A DNA stretch of 64,000 nt, taken from the NCBI GenBank assembly GCA_051277005.1, contig JBNMPS010000001.1, forward strand, positions 9,360 to 73,359, given 5' to 3'. Under the pieces are notes generated by a model. That model was not told the DNA's origin. It was given only the letters and a program-made list of their open reading frames with translations, and did no database searches. A program made the translations under genes and the position numbers. Source of the stretch: Dasania sp051277005 (GTDB lineage: Bacteria; Pseudomonadota; Gammaproteobacteria; Pseudomonadales; Dasaniaceae). This document shows, one piece after another, positions 45,766 to 55,790 of the stretch; position 1 is the stretch's first letter, and every line of letters begins with the position of its first letter.

Positions 45766-46816
45766 ACACGGCTTCCTTTCGGGGGATGAGTTGGTTGAGC
45801 TGGAGGCGAGTAGCCTAACCCCTAGGCTGATTATTGGACGTGACCAATGCCGCTACGCGGGCATTGATTTTTCACATGTGCCTAAAAATAAACGCCAGCA
45901 AGCACTAATACATCAGCTCACAGCACTCAGTATGTGGCAAGAAACGGCACATTGCGTTGCCTGGCAGGGTGGTTTTGCACAGCTGTGGTTTTGGGATGCT
46001 AGTCAAATTCGTCGCATTCAAAAGGCACACAAAAATCACGGTCTAACACGTCTACGGTCGCCCTTGTATTTAGCCGAAGCCGTTTATTGGCAAAAGCCAG
46101 CAGCGGCAGGGGTGTATTTATGTCACTGTCATTCCGGTTTCGATCTTCAGAATTGGCAAAATGGCTACTTAGTGGCAAGCCAATGGTTTAGGCGTAGCCC
46201 TGAACAAACACAAATAAAACGATTTGCTCGTTCGCAAGGTCTTGCGGATGCTAGTGCGCAAAGCTTGGTGCCGGTAACAGAACTATTGCCATGGCCGGGG
46301 GTGGTACGTCCCCTTAAGACTTATTGGTTAGAGCGTAAACAGCAACTGGCGATAGCGTTTTGTTCCGCGGTCGTTTTTTTAATGAGTTTACAATTAATTG
46401 CTATTGCTCAATGGTCGGCCACCGAAAATGATATCCAGCACGAGATCACTAAGCTTGAATCTTCAGCAAAAAATTTACTGGCGGCGCGTGGCAAAGCACG
46501 CAGGGCGTCAGTGGCATCGGGCAATATAGTGCAGTTATTTGACATGCCCGACACGTTAGCGAGTCAGTGGGCCGTTTTGCAGCGTATACCTAGCGAGCTA
46601 AACCTATCATTAAAAAAATGGCAGCGTAATATTGATAGTGTTGAAATCATTGTTGAGGGGCAAATTGTTGATACCTTAAGTTTAGTGAAAGCGCTCAATA
46701 AAAAAGGCATTACTGCCGCCAAGGTGGAGCCATCACGTATCAATGGCCAATATAATATAGCGTTAACGATCCAGCCGCAGGCCATAACAGCTGTTAAAAA
46801 AGAGGCTGTATTATGA
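45713..46816 (+). CDS. gspL: Type II secretion cytoplasmic-membrane protein GspL (PilM/PilN-like)
   Basis: A 367-residue bitopic protein with a cytosolic part (residues 1 to about 205), one membrane helix (IAFCSAVVFLMSLQLIAI, about 217-235) and a periplasmic ferredoxin-like end. This matches GspL, which recruits GspE. Overlap with gspK is 53 bases. Sequence similarity to standard GspL is low, so the call rests mainly on architecture and position between gspK and gspM. Confidence 0.8.
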   Translation: MNWLDAQRLKLITRFSTKHGFLSGDELVELEASSLTPRLIIGRDQCRYAGIDFSHVPKNKRQQALIHQLTALSMWQETAHCVAWQGGFAQLWFWDASQIRRIQKAHKNHGLTRLRSPLYLAEAVYWQKPAAAGVYLCHCHSGFDLQNWQNGYLVASQWFRRSPEQTQIKRFARSQGLADASAQSLVPVTELLPWPGVVRPLKTYWLERKQQLAIAFCSAVVFLMSLQLIAIAQWSATENDIQHEITKLESSAKNLLAARGKARRASVASGNIVQLFDMPDTLASQWAVLQRIPSELNLSLKKWQRNIDSVEIIVEGQIVDTLSLVKALNKKGITAAKVEPSRINGQYNIALTIQPQAITAVKKEAVL

Positions 46817-47421
46817 GTTGGCAGGCCCAGTGGTATAAGGAACGGCATAAACATCAAGCACAAATAGTGAGTGAGTGGCGAGCCAATAAGCGCTTACAGC
46901 TAATCACTCTTATTTCATGTGCGCTGTTTGTGGTGTGGAGTATGGTGCAGCTCGAGAGTTGGCGCTCGGCTAACGAGGCCAGTGCCCGAGCGGCTTTTGC
47001 AAAATTAGAAGATATTAAAATAGCCACGGGTGAAAAAAACTGGCCGCAAAGGGCTGCGCAGGCCAAAAAGCAGCTAGCCAGCTTGCGGGGGAAACTCTGG
47101 CAGGCACAAAATGAGGGTGAGGCTCAAGCGGGGCTTCGCGATTGGATAGAGCTACAAGCGCGCACCCACGGTGTTGCCATTGATGCGATAAGTGTTGATG
47201 TGGGCAGGGTGCAGCAAAATGTAGGGCTGCACCCCGTAAGAGCAGAGCTAAAAGGCCAATACAGCGTAGGTGCGTGGCAAAAATTTATGCGAACATTAGC
47301 CACGACCAAGCCTGCCGTTATTGTTGAGTACGATGAGCTGAGTTTTGCGCGCGCGAAAAAGCCCGCGTATCGTATCAGCGTCATCGCTTGGTTTGAGCTG
47401 CAAGATAAAGGAGGGGCCTAA
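46813..47421 (+). CDS. gspM: Type II secretion protein GspM (PilO-like)
   Basis: A 202-residue bitopic protein: short cytosolic N-terminus, one helix (LITLISCALFVVWSMVQL, about 31-48), a coiled-coil stretch and a ferredoxin-like C-terminal domain. The order after gspL and the 4-base overlap fit GspM. No strong signature; the assignment is by architecture and context. Confidence 0.75.
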   Translation: MSWQAQWYKERHKHQAQIVSEWRANKRLQLITLISCALFVVWSMVQLESWRSANEASARAAFAKLEDIKIATGEKNWPQRAAQAKKQLASLRGKLWQAQNEGEAQAGLRDWIELQARTHGVAIDAISVDVGRVQQNVGLHPVRAELKGQYSVGAWQKFMRTLATTKPAVIVEYDELSFARAKKPAYRISVIAWFELQDKGGA

Positions 47422-47987
47422 TGCGCTTGCTGCTACCTTTATTGGCGTTGGCCGCATTGTTTGATGTTATATTTGCTTGGCTAAGCTACCCCGATTTACA
47501 CGATGAGGGTGATTTACAGCAATATGCCAAGCCTTGGCAGCCCGTTAAGCTGCCAGAGCAAAGCCTGCCCTCTATTAATAAGCTCACTGCGAGTGGTTTT
47601 TGGGGTGAATCTGATGGCCAGCAAGCGGCGGGCTCAACCATCCAAAGTGCCAAAGCGCTGGCCGAGACCGAAGCAAAAGTGGTTAGACGGCGTGTGCGCG
47701 CCATTGTAAAAGGGGCTAGCGGCAAGCAAGTTTTATTTGAAGTGGGAAAAAAATTCCAGCACTTTAGTGTTGGCGATAAATTGCCGGGCACCCAATGGAC
47801 CTTGTTAGGCATTAAAAAGTACAGCTTAACCTTAATAAAAAACGAGGCTGATAGCGTGCCCCGTGAGCTAAGGCTTTACGGCGATAACAGCTTGGTCGCG
47901 CTTGGTGTCGCTGAGCCTAAAGCTGAGAATGCTGAGCCTCAAGCCCCCCTGCAGCAAGTGCCGGTGGTAAACGTTACCGGGCCATAA
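47421..47987 (+). CDS. gspC: Type II secretion protein GspC (XpsN-like)
   Basis: A 188-residue protein with an N-terminal membrane helix (residues 1-20) and a periplasmic HR-like domain around VKGASGKQVLFEVGKKFQHFSVGDKLPGTQWTL (first part diagnostic). No PDZ domain is present. In Xanthomonas the protein in this place (XpsN) links the inner-membrane platform to the secretin, as GspC does elsewhere. It directly precedes gspD. Confidence 0.7.
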   Translation: MRLLLPLLALAALFDVIFAWLSYPDLHDEGDLQQYAKPWQPVKLPEQSLPSINKLTASGFWGESDGQQAAGSTIQSAKALAETEAKVVRRRVRAIVKGASGKQVLFEVGKKFQHFSVGDKLPGTQWTLLGIKKYSLTLIKNEADSVPRELRLYGDNSLVALGVAEPKAENAEPQAPLQQVPVVNVTGP

Positions 47988-48128
47988 AGCGGCTATCGAT
48001 TACAGGCAGCTATAAAATAGAAGGCCGCAGCAAAAAGTGTGGTGGAGCAAAAGGGCTATTACGTTAGTCATAGGCCATTTAGCGGCACATAGCCGCTCAA
48101 TATAATATTTCAATAAGAGTTTAATACC

Positions 48129-50294
48129 GTGATAAAACCGTTAACGGCACTGAATAAAACAGGGTTATCAAAGGCAAGGAGGCGCCTAGCAGTCAAGGCG
48201 CTAGCGGTCAGTTTATTAGGGCTTCATGCAGCATCATGCACCTTAATTCCCCCTGAAGAAATGCGCCCTCCGGCTCGTTTGACATCGACAGCGTCTCAGC
48301 CTGCAGGCGCTATGGATGTTGCTGAAAAAGCCGTAACTGCTGAAAAAAATCGCTTTGAGCGGTTACCCTCAGCGGCCATTGATACCACGCCCCCCCGTTT
48401 GATTAATAAAAACGACATACTATTTAGCCCTAATGAGGAGGCTACCATTAGCCTAAGTGTTGATGGCTTACCCATTCCGGCTTTTATTAATGAGGTTTAT
48501 GGCAATCAATTAGCCTTGGATTTTGAAATAGCCCCCGCTGTTGCCAATAAAAAAGATTTGGTGACATTACGGGTAACCGAGCCCCGCAATAAACACAGTA
48601 TTTTTCAACTGTCCCGTGATGTATTGGCCAACTATGGGGTATTAGTTGTCAAGCAGGGCGATAGGTTACGCTTTATATTGGGCACGGGTCCCGAGGCTAA
48701 TACCGAGATACCCCTTATCTTGACGGGCAGTGCCCTTCCCAGTGTCCCTTCAACCCACCGCCCGGTTTTTTTGATTCGCAGCTTAAATATTATTAGCAAT
48801 AGTGATGCTTACAGCATGCTGCGCATGGTGTTTGATAACAAAAAGCTTAAAGTAGAGCGTGATAATAGCCGCAATGCGGTGAGTTTAAGGGGCGCACCTG
48901 ACGTAGTAAAAAGCGCCGCCGAAATGCTCGAGCTTTTTGACAAGCCCAATATGAAGGGGCGGTACTCCATGCGTATTGACCCAGTTTTTACGGATGCCGA
49001 GATATTAGCCGAAAATATAGAAAAAGCCATGGCCGCCCAGGGTTACGATATTGGCGGCAAAAATAAAAATACCACGCTCATGCCCATTAAAGAGTTGAAT
49101 GCGCTGTTTGTGTTTGCCCCCAGCGAGGGCGTTTTGGCGGCGGTACGTAAATGGACCAAGCAATTTGATAAAGTGGTTGCCAAAGCCAATCGTGAGGATG
49201 GCTTTTATTGGTATGCCGTTAAAAACACCAGCGCCGAGCAATTGGCAGAAACACTCAACGCGGTAATGGGTGGCGCTAGAAGCGGAAATACAAGAAATAG
49301 ATCGGCGGGAGCTACTGGTGCGTCTAAAGCTTCTCAGCCTGTTGGCGGAATAAAAAGCGCGGGGGCCAGTGTGCAGGGTGATTTTGTGGTTGATCAAGCC
49401 CGTAATATGTTGCTGTATCGCGGTAAAGCCGAGCGCTGGCAAGAGATAATGCCACTCATTCAAGATTTGGATAAAGCCCCCATGCAGGTGATGGTAGAGG
49501 TGGTGGTAGCCGAGGTTCGGTTGAATGAAAGTATGGAGTTTGGTATTGAGTGGACTTTAAACAATCGCAATGATTCTGAGGGAAGTTTAAGTGCTTTATT
49601 TGGTAGCAGCAGCGGTACATTAGGGGGTGGCGGCCTATCTTGGACATCGCTATCAAGCTCGGGCTCAACCCGTATGGCTTTAAATGCTTTGGCAGGCGAT
49701 GATAACGTCTCTATTTTACAGACACCTCGGATATTAGTGCGTAGTGGTGAAAGTGCCAGCGTGACCGTGGGCGAAAAAATACCGGTGGTTACCTCAGGCA
49801 GAGCAGAGGACCTAGTGGACGACGGCGACACCGCGATTACCCAGCAAGTAGAGTATCGTGATGTGGGTATTAGCTTGTCGGTACAGCCCACCGTTTATTC
49901 CGATGGCCGCATTGATATGGTGATATCGCAAGATGTTAGCTCAACCGCTGGCCAAACCTTAACGCCCATTATTGCTAACACCAGCTTGAGCACCAGCCTA
50001 AGTCTGCAAGATGGTGGCTCGGTGTTGTTAGCGGGCTTAATTAAAAAGAGTCACTCTAAAGGAGGCTCAAGAGTGCCCTTTTTAGGTGATATCCCCTGGT
50101 TGGGGCAATTGTTTAGCTCCGATAGCTCTAGTGCCGAGCGCACCGAGCTCATGATATTAATCGTACCCTACTTAATTAAAGAGCCAGGCCAGGCCGAGGC
50201 CTTAACCCGCTCATTCCGTAAACAGTTACAGCTTCACCCGGGCTTTGATGAAAGCGTTGGGAAGGATGGTGAGGGTGATAGCCCTAAGCAGTAG
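48129..50294 (+). CDS. gspD: Type II secretion secretin GspD
   Basis: A 721-residue outer-membrane secretin. It begins at GTG with a signal peptide ending in a lipobox-like AASC (Cys37), so it may be a lipoprotein that needs no pilotin. N0 and N-domains are recognisable (about 100-430; LMPIKELNALFVFAP). The secretin core follows (VMVEVVVAEVRLNESMEFG about 455, then SGESASVTVGEKIPVVTSG and GGSVLLAGLIKKSHSKGG SRVPFLGDIPWLG blocks near 630-660). It is the last gene of the gsp operon. No terminator is obvious right after it. Confidence 0.94.
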   Translation: MIKPLTALNKTGLSKARRRLAVKALAVSLLGLHAASCTLIPPEEMRPPARLTSTASQPAGAMDVAEKAVTAEKNRFERLPSAAIDTTPPRLINKNDILFSPNEEATISLSVDGLPIPAFINEVYGNQLALDFEIAPAVANKKDLVTLRVTEPRNKHSIFQLSRDVLANYGVLVVKQGDRLRFILGTGPEANTEIPLILTGSALPSVPSTHRPVFLIRSLNIISNSDAYSMLRMVFDNKKLKVERDNSRNAVSLRGAPDVVKSAAEMLELFDKPNMKGRYSMRIDPVFTDAEILAENIEKAMAAQGYDIGGKNKNTTLMPIKELNALFVFAPSEGVLAAVRKWTKQFDKVVAKANREDGFYWYAVKNTSAEQLAETLNAVMGGARSGNTRNRSAGATGASKASQPVGGIKSAGASVQGDFVVDQARNMLLYRGKAERWQEIMPLIQDLDKAPMQVMVEVVVAEVRLNESMEFGIEWTLNNRNDSEGSLSALFGSSSGTLGGGGLSWTSLSSSGSTRMALNALAGDDNVSILQTPRILVRSGESASVTVGEKIPVVTSGRAEDLVDDGDTAITQQVEYRDVGISLSVQPTVYSDGRIDMVISQDVSSTAGQTLTPIIANTSLSTSLSLQDGGSVLLAGLIKKSHSKGGSRVPFLGDIPWLGQLFSSDSSSAERTELMILIVPYLIKEPGQAEALTRSFRKQLQLHPGFDESVGKDGEGDSPKQ

Positions 50295-50615
50295 CGCACC
50301 CGTATGGATAGAGTAGGAAAGTTCAAGTGCACGTGATGCAGGTCAAAAACACGGGAAATTATCGGGGAGGGTAACTTAAAAAAAGATAGCACTTCCATGG
50401 TTAAGGCTTTGTTTTAGGTAAATAAAGCTAAAATTTGTGACTTAGTACCAAGCCGAGGCCTAATGCGGATAAAAAAAGTTGCAAAGTGAAATAAACTACC
50501 TACAATGCTGTAGCAGTAGCAGGCGAGGCGCCTCGTCTACGTTGCTTGAAGCGCTCCAATAAAAGCGTTAAAGATTTTACTTACGTAAGTACATAAAACG
50601 ATAAAGGATAAAGAA
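50295..50615. other. Upstream region of the abundant secreted protein gene
   Basis: About 320 bases. It contains a promoter candidate at 50479-50506, a perfect 12-bp palindrome CGAGGCGCCTCG at 50524-50535 and a 5' leader of about 100 bases. No gene recognised. Confidence 0.6.
50479..50506 (+). promoter_or_regulatory. Sigma-70-like promoter of the secreted protein gene
   Basis: TTGCAA (50479-50484) and TACAAT (50501-50506) with a 16-base spacer, in an AT-rich context. Transcription would start near 50513, leaving a leader of about 100 bases with the palindrome at 50524-50535 and ribosome binding site AAAGGA near 50602. Confidence 0.6.
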
Positions 50616-52301
50616 ATGAAGAACATCTTGAAAAAGACGACCTTGGCATTAGCCATTGCTGCTGTATCTACCGGTGCATTTGCAGGGGATTTGGATTACA
50701 CGGGTGCTAACGATGTAGCCCTTACGCTAGCTAACGAAGTTTTTGGTACTGGCTCTGGAGATACATTGGTTGCAATTCCTGATGTGACATTCACTCTAGA
50801 TGTTACTAAAGATGACATCGATGGTACAGCCGGTGAAGTTGCAACTGTTAAGTTAACTTTAGATAGTGGAGCTGTATTCGGTGAAGATTTGTCAGACATC
50901 GACAAATGGGCTGATTCATCAACCATCTTAAACTTTGTGAATGGCACAGGTACTGAAACTGTTGGCGGATCGGGCTCTCCATTTGCTACTGCTACGGCTA
51001 ACTTCGCAACTATTACTGTTACTCAAGGTGGTGCAATCGGCGATAACACCGTAACTTTTGAGATCACTTCACAAACTGCAGGTGAAATTTTAACTTCTGT
51101 ACGTGTTGCTGGATTTAGAGTTAAAGAATTGACTTCTGCACTTGAGCGTGGAGTTTCCAGCCCTGCGGTCAAACTAGGCGCTGAATTCCGTAACGTTGAC
51201 ACTGCTGTTACTGATACTGATACTGCATTAACTATTTTGACGTCACAAGACGGTGTTGAGCTGGAAGGCACGTTAACTGATTATGACGATGCTGTTGTAG
51301 GCTTACGTGCTCGTATCGATGTTGCTGATACTGAATTGTCTTTCACTGGTGATGCAGTTAACGGTGCTGTAGGTACTGGTGCTGCACAAGATTTTGACGA
51401 GACTGATAATGTTGCTTTCGTAACTTTAGGTAACTTGCAAGTTAACCGTACTACTTATCAAGATGGCGTACCTGCTACATTGAATGTTAAAAAAGAAGAC
51501 GCTAACGACTTTGATTTTAACGGTTCAGATACTATTACTGTAGCGCTTACTTCTTCATCTGCACTAACAAGCTACGATGAAGTTTACCTACGTACTGACG
51601 TTGGTGGTCTAGGTGTTCAAGACTGTGACGACGCGTCTGTTGGTGCTGACTTTGTTGGTTCTGCAGTATTGGGCGACGACACAATGGTTGAGTTTGACCT
51701 GTCTGGTGAGTCTACAGCTGCTTTAGCAGTTGGTTATGAAGTATGTGCGGTAGCTGCTGGAACTAGCGCTATCCCTGAGTCTTCTTTTACAGCTTCTTTA
51801 ACGGTTGAGTACTTTAACCCTCGTTATACTGATTCTGAAGACACGTTGTCTTACGGCAATATCTTACGTAACGGTTGTCAAGTAACATTGTTCAACGTAC
51901 CTGCGCCTGATTCTCCAGACTCAGCTGCAATTCGTTTAACTAACGTTTCTGAAAAGCCAGGGGCTGTTCGTGCATTTATGTACACACAAGACGGTACTCA
52001 AATCGACTTGAACTCTGAGCTAGTTGCTTCTTTAGCACCACATGCGACAGTTGTACTTAAGTCTAACCCAGGCCAAACTGGTAACGGTTACTTAGGTGAT
52101 GCAATGCCTACATATGCTGCTTCTTTGAATGCAGACGGTCGTAACCGTTTAGTTATTCAAGGTGCTTTCCCAGCATGTGAAGCCTTAGGTCTTGTTCGTA
52201 CTCCAGCTGGCGTATTAACTAACCTAACTAGCACCACTTACTCAGGTGATGCGACTCGTTTAGGTGCTCAAAACAATGGTACTTCTAACACTTCTAACTA
52301 A
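50616..52301 (+). CDS. Abundant secreted surface protein, S-layer candidate
   Basis: A 561-residue protein with a textbook signal peptide (MKNILKKTTLALAIAAVSTG, cleavage after AFA at residue 23). The mature part is Thr/Asp/Val-rich, poor in Lys and aromatics, and beta-rich, with no known domain that I recognise. It has two central Cys (QDCDD, YEVCAV) and two near the C-terminus (NGCQV, PACEA), so two disulphides are possible. Codons are strongly biased to the fast set (GCT, ACT, GTT, CGT), unlike its neighbours, which suggests very high expression. A good promoter and terminator flank it. Size and features recall marine gammaproteobacterial S-layer protein Slr4 (from memory, unaligned). It follows the gsp operon, its likely export route. 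Confidence 0.75.
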   Translation: MKNILKKTTLALAIAAVSTGAFAGDLDYTGANDVALTLANEVFGTGSGDTLVAIPDVTFTLDVTKDDIDGTAGEVATVKLTLDSGAVFGEDLSDIDKWADSSTILNFVNGTGTETVGGSGSPFATATANFATITVTQGGAIGDNTVTFEITSQTAGEILTSVRVAGFRVKELTSALERGVSSPAVKLGAEFRNVDTAVTDTDTALTILTSQDGVELEGTLTDYDDAVVGLRARIDVADTELSFTGDAVNGAVGTGAAQDFDETDNVAFVTLGNLQVNRTTYQDGVPATLNVKKEDANDFDFNGSDTITVALTSSSALTSYDEVYLRTDVGGLGVQDCDDASVGADFVGSAVLGDDTMVEFDLSGESTAALAVGYEVCAVAAGTSAIPESSFTASLTVEYFNPRYTDSEDTLSYGNILRNGCQVTLFNVPAPDSPDSAAIRLTNVSEKPGAVRAFMYTQDGTQIDLNSELVASLAPHATVVLKSNPGQTGNGYLGDAMPTYAASLNADGRNRLVIQGAFPACEALGLVRTPAGVLTNLTSTTYSGDATRLGAQNNGTSNTSN

Positions 52302-52343
52302 GTTGTGTAAAAGCTATCATTCTGTAGCTTAGGCTATAGGCAG

Positions 52344-52371
52344 AAAGGCTCCTTCGGGAGCCTTTTTTTTT
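52344..52371 (+). terminator. Strong Rho-independent terminator after the secreted protein gene
   Basis: A 9-bp stem AAAGGCTCC / GGAGCCTTT with the stable TTCG tetraloop, followed by a run of T. It fits a highly expressed gene. Confidence 0.95.
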
Positions 52372-52417
52372 AGCACTATAAACACTTAATAATTGTAAGT
52401 GGCGGTAAATAATTCCC

Positions 52418-52972
52418 ATGGTTGAAAAGCCCTTTATATTTGTGCATATTAATAAAACCGGCGGCAGCAGTATTGAACGGGCGTTGGGACTGGAGCTAGA
52501 GCATAAAACCGCCCGTGAATACATCGCGGATCTGGGTGAAGGTGTCTGGGAAAAACAGCACACCTTTAGTGTGGTACGAAACCCCTGGGATAAAGTAGTG
52601 TCACACTACCATTGGCGGGTTAAAACAAACCAAACAGCGCTAGCTGAAAGCCCCATTGATTTTTGTGAATGGGTGAAAAGGGCCTTTGGCAATAACGAAC
52701 CCGGCTATTACGATAAACCCAAGATGTTTATGCCCTCAGAGCAGTGGCTTATAAATAATAAAGGTGAAATTGCAGTTAACACGATAATGCGGTTTGAAAA
52801 TCTCATTAATGATTTTGACGCCTTGTGTCGGCAGTTGGGTGTGGTGGCAACATTACCCCATTTAAAAAAAACAGAGCGGACTCATTATCAGCAATATTAC
52901 AACGACGAAGCATGTAGTATTATTGCGTTATGGTTTAAAAATGATATTGAGCAGTTTAATTATCAGTTTTAG
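52418..52972 (+). CDS. Sulfotransferase family protein
   Basis: A 184-residue PAPS-dependent sulfotransferase fold. The 5'-phosphosulfate-binding loop FVHINKTGGSSIERAL and the 3'-phosphate-binding motif SVVRNPWDKVVSHYHWR are present. It is shorter than typical heparan-type enzymes and has no membrane segment, so it may be cytosolic or peripheral. It lies between the secreted protein gene and a DsbA-like gene. The acceptor, probably a glycan, is unknown. Confidence 0.85.
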   Translation: MVEKPFIFVHINKTGGSSIERALGLELEHKTAREYIADLGEGVWEKQHTFSVVRNPWDKVVSHYHWRVKTNQTALAESPIDFCEWVKRAFGNNEPGYYDKPKMFMPSEQWLINNKGEIAVNTIMRFENLINDFDALCRQLGVVATLPHLKKTERTHYQQYYNDEACSIIALWFKNDIEQFNYQF

Positions 52973-53020
52973 CTATCAAATTAAAGCTAGCAATAGAATG
53001 AAAATTAATAAGAGGTAGAA

Positions 53021-53677
53021 ATGTTTAAAACAATACAACTCAAATGGCCATTACTGGCTTTATTTATTGTGGTGATTACTGGCTTGCAAAATGCTTGGGC
53101 TATAGAGCCAAAGCCAAAGCCAGAGCCGGTACCCGTAGTGGACTTTGAAAAAGGCAAATACTACAAAACTTTAGATAAACCTATTGTGGGTGCTACGGCT
53201 CCTATAATGGAGTTTTTCTATTTTGGCTGTAAAACATGTTACCAGCTAGTACCGGCACTGGCGCAGTGGAGCCATGAAACAGGTATTGGCGTGACCTTGG
53301 TTCCGGTGCACAGTGACAACGCTATGGTAGATGCCGCGCGCTTGTATCACACCTTTGCAGAAATGAATGTATTGAGCAGAATGTATGAGTTGGGTTATGT
53401 GATTTTTCAAACAGATAAATCAGAATTAAAAGGTGAGGCGCGTATTAATGATTACCTAGAGCGCCACAGAGTGAATAAGGAACGTTTTTGGAAAATATGG
53501 AATAGCGATAAAGTAAATAAACGTCTAGCAGGCTCATTAGCATTAACTCAACAAGCGAAAATATATAAAACTCCGACCTTTTTAGTGAAGGGTCGCTATA
53601 TGGTGAACATAGATGCTATTACACATGTAGAGCACTTATTTCAACTATTAGAGTATTTAAATAAAAAGCCTGATTAA
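53021..53677 (+). CDS. Periplasmic DsbA-like thiol:disulphide oxidoreductase
   Basis: A 218-residue thioredoxin-fold protein with signal peptide (cleavage after AWA at residue 27), active site C70-K-T-C73 (FFYFGCKTCYQL) and the cis-proline in KTPTFLVKG. The CxxC dipeptide KT differs from the PH of DsbA. It may introduce disulphides in exported proteins. The neighbouring secreted protein has four Cys, so it is a plausible client, though this is inference. Confidence 0.88.
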   Translation: MFKTIQLKWPLLALFIVVITGLQNAWAIEPKPKPEPVPVVDFEKGKYYKTLDKPIVGATAPIMEFFYFGCKTCYQLVPALAQWSHETGIGVTLVPVHSDNAMVDAARLYHTFAEMNVLSRMYELGYVIFQTDKSELKGEARINDYLERHRVNKERFWKIWNSDKVNKRLAGSLALTQQAKIYKTPTFLVKGRYMVNIDAITHVEHLFQLLEYLNKKPD

Positions 53678-53795
53678 ATAATAAGCTACATTATCAGTTG
53701 CCTTCAGTACAAAGAGTATGAGGGCGGCACTTTTTATCAGTCTCGCTGTGTCACTAGCCGTGAAATAGCCTAGCGTACAAAAAGAAAATAATAAC

Positions 53796-55790
53796 GTGAA
53801 AACAGAGTATCGAGCCGATATTGATGGCCTAAGGGCTATAGCTGTATTATCGGTATTTATGTATCACCTAGGTTTAGCCTCATTTAGCGGGGGTTATGTG
53901 GGTGTTGATATTTTTTTTGTCATTTCTGGCTTCCTAATAACGCGTATTATTACCCGTGATATAAAACGTGGGCAGTTCTCGCTGCCTGCCTTTTATGCGA
54001 AGCGTTTCAAACGTATTTTGCCAGCCTTAGCCGCAATGGCAGTGGCCTGTATGGTGGTTGCCTATGCCTTACTTGCGCCTGAAAATTTAGCCGAACTGGG
54101 CGATAGCGCAGTGGCGATGGCGTTGTTTGGTTCAAATATATTTTTCTATCTGCAGGCGGGCTATTTTGATGCGCCCGCTGAAATGAAACCGCTGTTGCAT
54201 ACCTGGTCGTTAGCGGTAGAGGAGCAATACTATTTATTGTTTCCGCTGATGATGATGGGGTTAGCAAAGTGGAATCGTAGTCGTTATACCCGTTGGTTAC
54301 TAATATTGTGCTTAATATCTTTCGTGGTTGGGCTTGTTCAAAGCTATAGCGGCAACCAATCGGCGGCATTTTATTGGATTACTTCACGGGCCTGGGAGTT
54401 ATTTTTAGGCAGCTTACTGGTTGTTCCTTTATTCCCCTTACCAACAACAAAAGCGCTTAGAGAGCTGTTATCGCTATTGGGGTTAACCTTAATCGCTGTG
54501 AGTGTGTTTGGTTTTGATAATCAAACGGTTTTTCCTGGTGTTGCTGCGCTAGTGCCAACAATAGGCGCCGCTTTGATTATTTATGCGGGTTTAGGTGGCT
54601 CATCAATAGTGGGCCGTCTACTCAGTGTTAAACCATTAATGTTATTAGGTTTAATATCGTATTCATTATACTTATGGCATTGGCCAATTATTGTATATGC
54701 CAAGTACTATTCAATTACTCCCCTTGAGTATAAACAGATGGCAGGTATTGTCGTGGTCGCGTTGATTGTGTCGTGGTTATCATGGCGCTATGTGGAAACA
54801 CCGTTTAGAAAAAGCCAGCAAAATCAATCTAAGGTATTGGTTGTTTCATTGACGGTATTAGCCGCCTTGATGGTTGGCGGCTTAGTGCTGAGTATGAATA
54901 AAGGTTTTGAAGGTCGATACCAAAACGTCACGGCGCATAATAGCGATCAACAATGGCTGCATTGGACCGCTTGCCAAAATGTTAGCACAAGAATTAGACA
55001 AGGGCAGCCGCTGTGTGTAATGGGGAGCCAAAACGCTAAACCAACCTTTTTATTATGGGGTGATTCACATGCTAAGTCGATAGCTGTCGCTTTTGATACC
55101 GCGGCACAAGAAAATGATATTAAGGGTCAAATAGCCATTCAAACAGGCTGCCCACCACTATTAGGTATAGAGCGTACTGGTCGAACACGCTGCCATCAAT
55201 TTAATCAAACGGTATTAACCTATTTAATAAATAACCCTGACATTAAAACTATTGTGTTAGCCGCAAGGTGGGCCTTATCAACAAAAGGCACACGTTATAA
55301 GCAGGAGGCAGGCAAACAAGTAACGTTAATTGCAATTGATGATGGCGGCAATAAACAAGTCGTTAAAAAAAGTCAAAATAATGTAGGCCTTTTTAATAAA
55401 GGTTTACGGCGAACGGTAAAACAATTAACCCAGTTAGGCCGGCAGGTGGTAATTGTAGGCCCTATACCAGAGGTTGGCTACCATGTGCCTGCAGCAGAAT
55501 TTGTGGCATCGCGCACCCAGCAAGATGTAAATAAACTGATTGCACCGTCAAAACAAGAGTTTAAAAAACGCACCCAAGAGGTAGATGTTGTATTCTCACA
55601 ATTGAGTACACATAATCACGTAAGTATTATTGAACCGGCCAAAAAACTTTGTGAATACGAAGTTTGTAATGTTTTTTTTAATGGCAAAGTGCTGTACCGT
55701 GATGACGATCATTTATCGACCGATGGCGCACGCTATATAACACCGTTAATCAGCGAGTATTTTTACCAGCAACATAAGGGCCTGCAATGA
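53796..55790 (+). CDS. Acyltransferase-3/SGNH fusion (OafA-like O-acetyltransferase)
   Basis: A 664-residue inner-membrane protein. Residues 1 to about 350 form the acyltransferase-3 domain with about 10 helices (DIDGLRAIAVLSVFMYHLG, with R13 and H24; SGGYVGVDIFFVISGFLI). The C-terminal periplasmic SGNH hydrolase-like domain begins near residue 415 with WGDSHAKSIA and ends with DDDHLSTDGA, the Asp-His pair. Such proteins O-acetylate LPS, O-antigen or peptidoglycan. The start codon is GTG. The next gene overlaps by 4 bases. Confidence 0.9.
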   Translation: MKTEYRADIDGLRAIAVLSVFMYHLGLASFSGGYVGVDIFFVISGFLITRIITRDIKRGQFSLPAFYAKRFKRILPALAAMAVACMVVAYALLAPENLAELGDSAVAMALFGSNIFFYLQAGYFDAPAEMKPLLHTWSLAVEEQYYLLFPLMMMGLAKWNRSRYTRWLLILCLISFVVGLVQSYSGNQSAAFYWITSRAWELFLGSLLVVPLFPLPTTKALRELLSLLGLTLIAVSVFGFDNQTVFPGVAALVPTIGAALIIYAGLGGSSIVGRLLSVKPLMLLGLISYSLYLWHWPIIVYAKYYSITPLEYKQMAGIVVVALIVSWLSWRYVETPFRKSQQNQSKVLVVSLTVLAALMVGGLVLSMNKGFEGRYQNVTAHNSDQQWLHWTACQNVSTRIRQGQPLCVMGSQNAKPTFLLWGDSHAKSIAVAFDTAAQENDIKGQIAIQTGCPPLLGIERTGRTRCHQFNQTVLTYLINNPDIKTIVLAARWALSTKGTRYKQEAGKQVTLIAIDDGGNKQVVKKSQNNVGLFNKGLRRTVKQLTQLGRQVVIVGPIPEVGYHVPAAEFVASRTQQDVNKLIAPSKQEFKKRTQEVDVVFSQLSTHNHVSIIEPAKKLCEYEVCNVFFNGKVLYRDDDHLSTDGARYITPLISEYFYQQHKGLQ

